Origin: Sanderia malayensis
Lineage: Eukaryota > Cnidaria > Scyphozoa > Semaeostomeae > Pelagiidae
Assembly: GCA_013076295.1 (NCBI GenBank)
Contig: RQOL01000531.1
Span: 1,240,001 to 1,304,000 of the forward strand
Direction of reading: 5' to 3'
Length of the DNA stretch: 64,000 bases
The notes below the pieces were generated by a model. It ran no database searches, was not told the DNA's origin, and worked only from the letters and a program-made list of their open reading frames with translations. This document shows, piece by piece, positions 24,421-35,800 of the stretch. The position numbers were made by a program, and so were the translations under genes. Position 1 is the stretch's first letter. Every line of letters starts with the position of its first letter.

Positions 24421-24728
24421 AAGAAAATAATTAACTTTTGTTTGAAAAAATTTATAAACTATTAATTCGATTTTAATACATGAATAATGGAATTGAATTA
24501 ACATTGAATCATTTTGTTGCGTAGATATCGTAAGACACTGTCGTTTGGCACTTCCTCCCACCTTTTCAGACTTGTACATTTTATACATGAATACGTACCA
24601 TAAAATTTGGACTTCTGTTACTCGATTAAATTTTTCCGCCACAGCAGCTGTTCACAGTAATAATAAATATATTCCACCGGGGTATGGTCAATGGTTTGTT
24701 ATATCTAACGCACCATTAATTACATGCC

Positions 24729-24734
24729 TTTATT
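24729..24734 (-). terminator. AATAAA overlapping the CCDC149 stop codon
   Basis: On the minus strand the sequence reads GATTAATAAAGG, so the TAA stop (24735-24733) shares two bases with an AATAAA hexamer. If used, the 3' UTR would be only about 20-30 nt. Another signal further downstream cannot be excluded. Confidence 0.35.
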
Positions 24735-27700
24735 AATCAGGGCACGAATTCGTTCTTCTCAACACTCTACCTTCTAAATGGAATTTCGCATTACCACTCT
24801 TCTTCTCCCCGCCACTAATAGATTCACCAGAATTACTGGAGTCTGAATTTCCTTTCTTTCTCCCATCAATTTTGATGTCCACTAAAATCTCCTCCAAGCT
24901 TTTGCATTTTACTTGTCCGTCTTGAAATTTCTCAAAATACGGATCCCAGCAAGAGTTATCGAGTTCGGCTTCTGCCTCGAGTGAAACTAGATCTTGAATC
25001 TTTTCCTCGTCGTCATTCTCATTCGCGGATTCTACTGCATCATTACCGTTTATTTCATCTTCAACCTGAATGTCATTCATCTCCTCACTACCTGGATGTC
25101 GATTCAGTTTCTCACCTAAAATTTGAACAATATTCAATTCAAATAAGTAAATACAACAGGAGTGCTAAATTGATGTGGTAATATTTCAATTTTTGATGCT
25201 TATTTGCAAAATAATATAAAACACCTTGATGCGACCAAAGACCTGATATTTCCAGCGTTTTCAATTTCTTTTCCAGCTCTCTTACTCGAGCACCAAGAAC
25301 TCTACAAAGAAAAAAGTCACAATTATCCAAACTCGTAACTCAGTCTGTTAAAGAAGGAGTCCAAAAGAATTATATTTACCTATTTGTCTTTCTTTGCACT
25401 GTTAATGCGAGGTCTTTATCGGCTAACGACTCAGTCAAGGTCTTTGTAAGTCTTTGCAACTCCTGGATTGTTTCACTATTTGATCTTCTTGTAATAGCAT
25501 TGTGACTTCGAAAAGCTGCAAGAATAAGTAACAGTCATAAGGTGGTGAATATGTCAACACGCACAAACACTTGTTCATGCAATGATAACTCTCTATTTTC
25601 AATCGAACGGTACATTCACTGGTTCAAGAGCAAATCGAAATGGCTCAGGGAGGACAAGATGGTGACCTCTTGGCAAATTGACCGATAAAGTATTACATTG
25701 CAAGTATCTCTTAAAAATTGCAAGAACCTTTTTGCGATAACGACACAGGAACATCGAGGTAAGCAAGAAGTTTGTTCGCTTTGTTGTATCGTCTGTCTAA
25801 CGCTTCTTTGTATCTTGCCACAGATGAAGCCATGATGCTTTTCTCTTCTTTGTGTTGCTTGGATACTTCCTTGAGGTACCTCAACAACGAAAGATATTTG
25901 ATTACCACCGATGTTAAACTGCCTAGATAGCTTTCTGGCGTAGTCAAGGAATCAACGAGGTGATGACAATGAAGTTCTATATCATACTTATTTTCAAGCA
26001 GCAAAGCATCTACATCAATCAGTCGTCTTTCGTCATTATGCAATACGTAATTGAGTTGCTTGTTCAATCTTCTACATTTCTCTTTAAATTGCTCGGACTA
26101 GAATTACAAATTTATTAATTTACATGACAGCAATGAGATATCTTAATAGTGTTGATTATAACAAGGCATGAATTTGATAAATATGAAGAAAAATACTTCT
26201 TGCAGTAAGTCTGTCTTTTCGTCTTTCAAATTTTCCAAATCCGCTTTATAATCTTCAAGCTTCAAACCAAGAACAAGAAAATATACAATGAAATGAGCTT
26301 ATAGGCGTGAACATACAGTGCATAACAGCTTACGAGGGACCTAAGCAATTAATAATTGTGATGTGTTTGCCTGAAATTCGGCCCCACATAATAAATGTAT
26401 CTAATTGAAAATGGAAAAGTAAAAAGTGATTGTGACAGATAAACTGTAACCCTTTGAATAAATCCCTGCGGGATTGTTTCAGACAGAATTTTAACTGGAT
26501 TTCTATCCAATATCAAGTTATAGTATACAGTCAATTAATTGAATTATTGGCTTAAACTTGCCGCTATTTGTAATACATTCACTCCACAATTTCAATTTCA
26601 TGATACTTGGCTCAATACCCCTGTGCCAGGATGGAGGCTTATCCAAGGGGGGCATATTTGATGATTTATGATACCTTTCCTTGTGCATCTTCAAGCTGTT
26701 CAACAAGCCATGCTTTGTCTCTATTTTCACTGGTTGACTCCTTTTTTCTGCTCTCATGTGTCTGTAGTGTTTCTCTGAGAAGTTGATTGTCTCTTTGGGC
26801 TTCTGAATAAAGCTGACGTACTGCTGTAAGATCATTTTGCAGTGCTTGGTTCTCTTCTCTTATATGCTGCAAAAGCTGTGTCAAAGTCTGAAATAAATGC
26901 ATGATAATGTAACCCTTCTCCTCATTCAAAAGTCATAGCACATTCAGAATAAATAGCTCAAGCTTTGAAAAGATGTATACATACATTTTATGTAAGAAAC
27001 TAACTGAGATGCCCAAACATTTTAAAAACTTTGGTACTAGGGCAGAGAATAATCAAGAAACTATAAAATTTCCATTCTAAAATGAGTCCATTGACTTTAG
27101 TTTGTGCATGGCATGGCAAAAACTTTGTTAATTTTTGGTTGAAAGAGATTGCATTTTCTTATATTTTGATTTAAGGTTTAAAATCTGATATAAGGCTTTC
27201 TTGTGATGATCTAGATATATATCTATTCAAAAACACCAGCTTCAAAACAGCAAGGTAGTTTTAGGTCCCAAAGATAAGAAACCGATTAAAAGACTTTGGT
27301 ACTAAAACACCAAATTGTCATTCCAAATTAAGAAACTTTTAATAATAAGTGCTGATCTAAGCTTCTTATAAAAAAGGACATACCTTAATTTTTTTATCAT
27401 CACTTTCTTCTTGAGAGAATAAATTTGAATTATTTCTCCTTTCCTTCCACTGACCTCCAATCACTTCTTTTAGCTCATCAAGTTCTTGCTGCTGTAGAGA
27501 AGAAAAGTATTGCTACCTTCAAAATACAGCTACAATAACATGACTATGATTTACAACATCAAGCAAAATACATCAGCATGTATTCTGAAGGAACAGCTCG
27601 TGCAAACTTGCAGGCAATAAATGAAGGCCTTTGAGATTAAAACAATCAATAATAAGTTACTAAAAAGCTTAAAGATGCAATTGCTTCATGTTCTTTCACT

Positions 27701-28205
27701 GAGCAATGGTGATATTTTGAAATCAATTGTCAAATGGTGCTACAGTACTCACACAGAAAAGCTATAATCTACAAATCTGGGCTTGTTGTCCATTGTAATT
27801 TGTTGCAGTTCAATTTCAGGGTAAAATAAATGTTAAATTTGTAAAGTAACTAAAACTATAGACCCAGGCCTACCAGTTGGCACACTTTATTTTTATAAAT
27901 ATCTCTTTCCATTTGGCAATGGTCCATGTCTTTCATGAGTATTTTCAAGCCTTCTCGTTTGCTTTCCAACTTCATTTTGCAAATATTATACTAAAAATAG
28001 GATTAATAGAATTTGCAATAGCAACAAAATATCTTACTTAACAGGTGAAGTCGCAATGATTGAACATGCTATGGGCAATGCAGAAAATGATTAAACTTAG
28101 AAACGAAATTTAGAAAAAAGAAAGGCCTAAAATCAATAAGTAGATACGATGGATCACCTCGTTTTTCAAGAGAGACCAGTCCCTGTCACTTCTTTGCATC
28201 GTCAT
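24733..28205 (-). CDS. CCDC149: Coiled-coil domain-containing protein 149
   Basis: Ten coding exons: 28205-28158, 27990-27874, 27491-27384, 26887-26675, 26259-26197, 26097-25988, 25879-25728, 25515-25380, 25301-25225, 25115-24733. They sum to 1407 nt (468 aa) with matching phases. The protein is almost wholly coiled coil. Family blocks: MKLESKREGLKILMKDMDHC, RRLIDVDALLLENKYLKEV, SSVARYKEALDRR, VLGARVRELEKKLKTLE and ISGLWSHQG. The C-terminal exon is acidic and low-complexity. The molecular function of CCDC149 is poorly known. The start MTMQRSDRDW gives the family-like DWSLLKNEYNICK join. The upstream part of that exon (to about 28249, after an acceptor-like CCACCTAG) would be 5' UTR. A 108-nt intron, 25987-25880, is open and in frame; removing it restores the family sequence ENKYLKEV. 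Confidence 0.93.
26986..27375 (-). mobile_element. MITE-like repeat, copy B (TTTTATAAGAAA family)
   Basis: Reverse-oriented homologue of 10507-10880, in the intron between the third and fourth CCDC149 coding exons. Its ends are TTTTTTATAAGAAG and, mirrored, TTTTATGTAAGAAACT. AAGAAACT-type words also cluster at 46068-46430, suggesting a third, more diverged relative. Confidence 0.6.
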
Positions 28206-29820
28206 TGCAAAGCTTTGGGCTTGGAAATCATTTATGCCACGGCCTAGGTGGAAAAACAATGCATAAAATGAGCAGTTGAATAATTAACAGGTGATACAAT
28301 AAAATGGTCGTTGTGTCGTGGCGTTAGGCCAAACACGTTTTTACCAAAACACAATACGTGTACAAAGAATTCACCCAAGATATGTCCCAATAATGAGTGA
28401 CGTCATCTGGACAAATCTTACCGTTGCTTTTGCGAAACTTCTTTTTACATTAATGTATGCTAGTAATAAACCAAGAGTAAAAGATATAAGTAAAAACTGG
28501 CAGTGGCCATACAGACATTCTGTCATGAATTTTTGAAAACACATTTACACGTTACAAGTATAATAGCAGACTATATTCGTCATTATATATAGCAGTTGAT
28601 AACATTAAGAAGAGCCAATAAATATATGGCTCAAGTATAAATAAGTATTTGAAAAAACTCTTAAAAATTCAACATATTGGATTTCTAGTCGATGGTGAAG
28701 CACCCAAGAAAGAGGCCTTGCGTTTGATATAGCAAATGGTCTACTATATAGGAATATTGCAAAAAATGTAGTCGTATAGCCATTGGTCAACAGAATCAAG
28801 ACTACCATACGGAAAGTCACAACCGTAGTCAACAGAAATAATTCATCCCTCTCTAACACCATGGTTTAACGCCTGGTGCTTGGTCAATAAATGGATATTA
28901 ATTGCATCCAGCATAACGCAATGCACTGCTTTGTACGTGCAGTAAAACAAAAATTGAATTAATCTGTGAAATTCTTGACGGAATTATTATTATTGAACAC
29001 TTTTTAACCACCCTATTTATCTACAAACATATGTACGTAATTCATTAAGCAGCTATAAATAACATAGCAATTCCACAGCACCCTGATGAGTTTAAATGAT
29101 ACTTGCTTGTATATAGTCGTAGTAGATTTATTAAATCAAATATTGTGGATTTGTTAATTGCAAAATGCAAAACATTTATCAATGATGTATTTATCTGGTG
29201 CATGCAAACCACTGCCTGGATCCATGTGGACTAATTACCAGATTATGTTCTGTCATACGTGCTGCACACAACTGGGTCTTTTGGCTCCTGCAGAATGCAT
29301 TGCTGAACGGACTTCTATCGAAGAAAATCCGAAATCTTTGCTATGTTTGAAGTGGTGGTCTCCTGGCCATCGACTCGGGGGCAAAACTGATAGCACAGCA
29401 TAATAGCAAGAAGGATAACATCTGTACCTTGATCCAAAGTAGAAGATGCCCCTTTAGCATCGGAATCGGAGCACCGTGCACCAAAATAGCATGGAATGTA
29501 TCAAGCTTTCAACACTGGATCCAATTGAACATCGAATTAAAAGCATCAAATCTGCAAAGTTTGTTGCTTTTGAAGGGTTCGTGTGCTTGTACTGTAATTC
29601 AATTAGATAGCAATGCTTGGCAATAGGTGGGATATCCGATTACTGATGCTGCAAATGCACGCCACATGTCATGCCCAGAAAATATTTCTCACTAATAGCA
29701 AGCATCTCGGGTGTTTGAAGCTGGTGTCACAACAGCCCTTATCTCATTACACTGACGAATTTCCAGTGCACGCCAGCTATATATAGAAGCTCGATGCTTG
29801 ATGCAAGATCACACATGTTG
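28206..29820. other. CCDC149 5' flank and FGF-like gene 3' flank
   Basis: No gene was seen. Near 28290-28320 is a GC-richer TCGTTGTGTCGTGGCGTTAGGC that could be part of the CCDC149 promoter. The remainder is AT-rich and without recognisable repeats. Confidence 0.4.
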
Positions 29821-32800
29821 CTACCTCGATGGTGCGACTGGTGATAACGAGCTTTTTTGTTTCACAACCTTCTTTTTCTGACAATAAGCAGTCCATGGTT
29901 TAACCCAGTCTCTCGACAAAAGAATCCTGTTCGATTTTCGACACGGGTCTTTCAAGAAAGACTCGGCATTTATCGACGAATCTAGGCCATGCCTACGAGT
30001 TCTTGATTGAACGTTCAACGAGCCATTCGTTAGGCGTCTTTCGACAAAAAGTACCGATCTATGGTTTCTGTTTGGCACTCGCGTTGCCGTCCTCGGTCGA
30101 CCGTTCTTGTTAAATGCTATTCTGTACGAAGGGTTAGCAAGCGAAACATACCTTTTGTAAGCAAGAGGATGGTCGTCTTCGACTATGAATGCACATCGCG
30201 GTGACCTGGGCGTTCTCTGAAAAACAACAAATTTCATTTTAGATCGACCATGTTGGCACAAAGTAATCTTGTTCCTAGAATTATCTAAAAGAGACAAGAG
30301 TAGAGCACAATGGGGCACGCTCGTTAGAAAATAAGAGACAATATTATCTCGTCATCGTTAATCACATAAGGTTCAATGAGGCACAATACTGGGACAAACT
30401 TGGATATAATTGGCAGCTTGACTCAACCGATGGCTAACTTGTCACCTATACATACTATTATCATATCACCAAGTTGAAAGTCATCAAATGTCAAAACGTC
30501 ATGGAGAGACGTCATTAACGTCTTAAACGTCATTCAACGTCATTAACGTCTCTAAAAGTCATTGAGAGACGTAAGTGGAACACAATGCTGAAATTGGCAC
30601 AATGTGAACCATTCAATGGTTAAAAACCTGAAGCCTTTCAACCTACCCGTGCCACCAGGTGTCCTTTCTTGTTAATACAAAGGTAGAGACCATTCAAGAA
30701 GCCTCGTATTCGAATCACACCAAACGCAACACTCTCTATCACGAGAACGGCTGGAGAAAAAAGAATATGACGTCACATAAAATACATGAGAATGAGGCAT
30801 TACAAAATCTACCGTTCGTTTCAATGAAGGCTTTGCTACGTGGAGGATAGAATAAAATAAGAAATGAATGGAAACCAGGATATCCTGTTATTAAAGAAGA
30901 GCTTCGTGGGCTGTGTCAGCGTCTTAAAATCACTTCCTTTTAAGGCTGCTTCCGACAGCCAAGTCAACAGTTAATGAATTAGCCGTATTCAGCAGAATAA
31001 TATATTCACTGATCTAAGTCTCATAAGTAAGTAGGGATATCATAAGCACCGTAAATCCTGGTAACAACAAAACTTATGTTGGCATTTTATTCAATATTGA
31101 GCTTTATATAGTATGCAATTAATGAATAAAATCTTTGACTCTAACTTGCTGCAACTTGCAATGCATTCACTACACTGTACTGTCTTGGGCTCAATAACCT
31201 GGGAAATTATTACCAGAATGGAACCTAATGTTCAAGGGGGGCCTTATTCGGAGGTGGGAGAGATTTATTCGAAGATTTTGGGGAATGTCTGGCAGACTTC
31301 CAGATTAAAGTGACCATGAAATTCAACTATCTCTGCCGCTTTAGACACACTCCTATCTTGTAGCCACCTAATGCACATCAAGAAAGCACAGCTTTTGCAG
31401 CTTGAGCCAATAAACATTGTGTCGGATATCAGAACTAGCAACCCTCTACTTACATAAACATATAGCCTCTCCACTGATTAGAAAAAGCACCTCTAATTAC
31501 GGAAAACTTAGAATTAACATTGTCATGATGTCCTGTTAGGGATATCCAACGGGAAATCATTATAAAAGACCGCCACCCCAATTCGAAGGTGACATGGCGA
31601 TGTATATAGCTACGTGCATTGCATGTGATAAAAAGCTTTTTACTGCAATTTAAAAACAGCTAGAGCCACACAAACAAGTATGTGGGACAGAAAGAGAAAA
31701 TAGAAGACAATTAGCGACTCTCGGGCATAATTCAAGATTGAGTATTAAATATATTATATATATATTGAATAAATTGAATATAGAAATATTGGGTAGTATT
31801 GTGCACTGTTCTCAGAAGTGAAGACCCAAAAAACTATTGTCTGTTTGAAAATTGATTAAAGGAATTTGCACTGAAATCACTCCAGAGGAAAACATTCAAA
31901 GAACCGTTTCTCTACTTGCTGCCTCAAAATCTGAATCTACATCTGAATCTATATCTGAGTCTGAAACAGTGCTTTGCATGCATATATTGCTGTTGCATTG
32001 TATTGTATTACCGTGAGAAGTCTACGCGAATATTCGACTTGGTGTAAAGCTGTGTGAATACAACGTACACACGATGCCCGCTGAATAGGCAGCTTATGTA
32101 CAGATTCAAACACAAAATCAAATATATCACGAAAATTCACAATTGCACGAGCGGTGATAATTAATTTTGCTATAAATAAGGAAAGCTTTCCATTCGAAAC
32201 TAAAAATAAGATTTGCATGAGACAGCAACAACAACAACAATTTCGAAAGTGTCGAACAAGACTTTTGCGTTGAATTGAATTGCCAATCTGGATTGACCCA
32301 CGTTTCTCTGATTCATCCTTGTTTATGTGGACGGATTATTGAAAATTGTTGGCTGCCAAATTTGCAGCTTAATGCCTCTGCACGAATCTCGACAATCAAT
32401 TTCACTAATGTCACGCTCTTTCAATACAATTCAACACCCAATCGAAAGGGACGGTACAAACAAGTTTCCGAGAAAAAAAATATCTGTCAAAATACACAAA
32501 TAGACTGTAGCACATGCTAAAGCGACTATCACCAAAGCAAACAATATAAAAATTACATCTATTAAGAGTCCATACATATTAGCGAAACAAGCTATAACAT
32601 TAGCATAAAATATAGCAATAATTTCTTCACAGCATCGATTTCAGGGTGAAAATATCGAAACTGTTTGGTAATTTGTGAGGCCATAAAACCTGTCAACATG
32701 TAGGTTTTTTCGCAAAACATGAAGAGCTCACACCTGGTCACAATATGGCCATAAATAAAATGTTCCGTATTACGTGAATGTGAATGGGATAAAGTTTTGT

Positions 32801-35800
32801 CAACAGAAAAATTGGACAGCTGACACGCAATTACAAGGTTGCAGAACGGTAATGCCTCTAATAAGCACATTTATTTTTAGAGGGAGCGTTTAAAAGAATA
32901 GACGTTTGTTTGAAGTATTACGGTACATATACAAACGCTTGTTATGTGAAATGTTTTTCAGAGTAGCACTCAAATTATTTATAGCAATTTCCCAATTCCA
33001 GTACTAAAAAATTCTCCAGGCTTTCTCAGCAAAATTTTTAATTTCTCAGTTGTCATCTATCAAAGATTGGCATTGGCAAAAGTGCAATGCTATGGTATGA
33101 ATAGCATTTTCAACATTATTATGTCGATAGATATATGTTATATCCACAACATTGCTTGCACACAATGTCTCCTTGAAATTTTCAGTATTAAATTCCAATT
33201 TTTCTAGTTCCAAAACCATCCAGTACTGAACTTTCTCAACACTTTGCCGAGCCATACTGCGTTCTTATAAAGCACTTTCTTATGAAAAAACCCTTGTATC
33301 TAAGCAATGCATGAAAATCAATCTATCATCATAATTATCATTGGCAAAATCAAGCCCAACGTCCCACACACGGACACATTAGAATTCCTTCGTTGAATAA
33401 TTGTTTACATATTTAAAACGACTTCCTTGAAAAACAAGTCTGGTGTGTGTGGTGGCGTGGCTGTAGATTGATTGACAGCCTCCAGGTCCTGGCTCCAGCC
33501 TTATCGTCCATTATCATCAACAATTTCCATTTCAACACACCCAAGCAATCGCAACAGGTGTATTCCATTGACGATGCAATTCATAAATATTCCAACAAGA
33601 ACAATAAGCATTTCCTACAGTCTAGCATGGTAGATAAGTTGCTTCCATTATGGGAGTTGCCTTCTGGCAACATCAGACAGGCCATAGAAACTATTGCAAC
33701 CAGGCTTTCTAATTAATGACATGTGACGTATCTGATAAAAATTAGCTGGCCTGAATTTTCCTGAATTTTTTCCCACAAAAATTGAAAACCACCCTAATGA
33801 CAGCCATGCCCATTCTCATGTTCAAAACCAAGCTATAATGATTCTGCATGTGAAGTTTTTAAGCTGAGAAACGTCTGTCAGTACCTACTTGTAAGAATTT
33901 GTGTTCTATGAGAACAGTAAGAAATACACAACCTATTAAACCATGACAATAACTTCACGACTCGCACGTATTACATCAAATGTATACCGCATGACACATT
34001 AGCCAATGTGGAAATAATTAAAGGATTTTAACACGAATTTTAGTTGCATTATTTTCTTTGTCACGTAATTTTCCCATTGCCATGAAACATATATGTAACG
34101 TGCTAACATTTTTGCTTTTGAGCAAAATCTGCAACAATATGGTATTAAATGGTTTTTCAAAGCTCCTTAGCCGCATTAGAACTAAAACAGTAAGATATTC
34201 TGTTTTCCAAAACGGTTTGCAACACATTGGGAAAGGCGCAATTACAAGGACAGCCTCACAAGGAAAATACCCCCGTCCAAAATTAAAATTCACATCCAAT
34301 TTTATCGCTGTCGGCATAAAGAAAACGGGGGTAAGTGACTTTGGATAGGATATACGTGGGAACTACAGAGGAGAGTCTTGGCTTGAAGATGAAAAGCAAA
34401 GCAACCGATTCGATTTTGTGAGCTGATCTGATCTGTATGGCAAATGCCCAACATTGTCACGTATCTATTTGCTGTCTGCAGCACATGCGAAATCGGGTAA
34501 CAACGGCATAGTCTATTAACCGGACCTTGAGACTATGGACCCCGGACCCCGGACCATACCATGTGACCGGACCATAGGACCAGACCATTAGACCAGACCA
34601 TAGTTTCGGACCATAGGGAATCCCCACATTTATGAAGTAATTTAAATTAATTGTTACGGCTTCGGTGATGTCTTCGGTGATATTTCCGGGCATCACGATA
34701 TTTACATTCGTGACTTCTTGATAAATTGTCAACTTGGTTCCTGTCTAAGGCTCTACTCTTTCTCTGTTCACCAATGTTTCTCTCATCATGAGATTCGAAC
34801 CAGCAAATAGTACGCACACATAAAATACACAAAATGACACAATCATATTTATTCCTTAATTTCTGTCACGAAACCAAGAGCTTCTTTAAAGCATACAATA
34901 ACGACTGTCGACAAACGACAAACAACGACAAACAACGACAACAGTATCTCCAACACTGCACAAACGGCGGCCCAACAACACTAGATCCAAAAGACTACGG
35001 CAACAAGATCTTTCTCAAGCATCCTCATCCCCAACATTAGGTTTCTTCCCCTCTATCACAACGAGTTACTTGTAGAAATATATTTAGTGTTGTTGGGCCG
35101 CCGTTTGTGCAGTGTTGGAGATACTGCTGTCGTTGTTTGTCGTTTGTCGACAGTCCTTATTGTATGCTTTAAAGAAGCTCTTGGTTTCGTGACAGAAATG
35201 AAGGAATAAATATGATTGTGTCATTTTGTGTATTTTATGTGTGCGTACTATTTGCTGGTTCGAATCTCATGATGAGAGAAACATTGGTGAACTGAACAGA
35301 GACAGAGTAGAGCCTTAGACAGGAACCAAGTTGACAATTTATCAAGAAGTCACGAATGTAAATATCGTGATGCCCGGAAATATCACCGAAGACATCACCG
35401 AAGCCGTAACAATTAATTTAAATTACTTCATAAATGGGGATTCCCTCTGGTCCGAAACTATGGTCTGGTCTTATGGTCTGGTCCTATGGTCCGGTCCTAT
35501 GGTCCGGTCACAAGGTATGGTCCGGGGTCCGGGGTCCATAGTCTCAAGGTCCGGTTAATAGACTATGCCGGTAACAACAGATAAAGATCAAACAAGACTG
35601 CTTGCCCTGAAAGGCGGTGGTAGCGACAAATGTAAATAATTTGCACAATTAGCGCCTTCACTGTGACACGATAAGACCGATACGAGACGACAAAATCAAA
35701 ACACAAATATCGCGATGCCTAGGCCCACCAGGCCGATGATAATGTTTAGTTGGTAGTACTTACAGTCTGCGCTCTCCATCTGGCCAAGTCCGTCGATCCT

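Noticed and set aside
31949..32218. Minus-strand frame containing SKLIIT.. as an alternative FGF middle exon
   Set aside because: Only the first six residues resemble FGF8. The conserved hairpin is absent and the only in-phase donor is poor.
33447..33716. 89-codon plus-strand ORF in the FGF intron
   Set aside because: No recognised motif, no flanking splice signals, and a length expected by chance.
34018..34317. Minus-strand frame with KSKNVSTLHICFMAMGKL as the missing FGF middle exon
   Set aside because: It has an acceptor and starts in a usable phase, but no donor in the needed phase follows. Resemblance to the FGF hairpin is limited to a few residues.
35331..35558. Small plus-strand ORF MTIYQEVTNVNIVMPGNI..
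   Set aside because: It lies inside the MULE arm and is repeated in the other arm on the opposite strand. No transposase resemblance.
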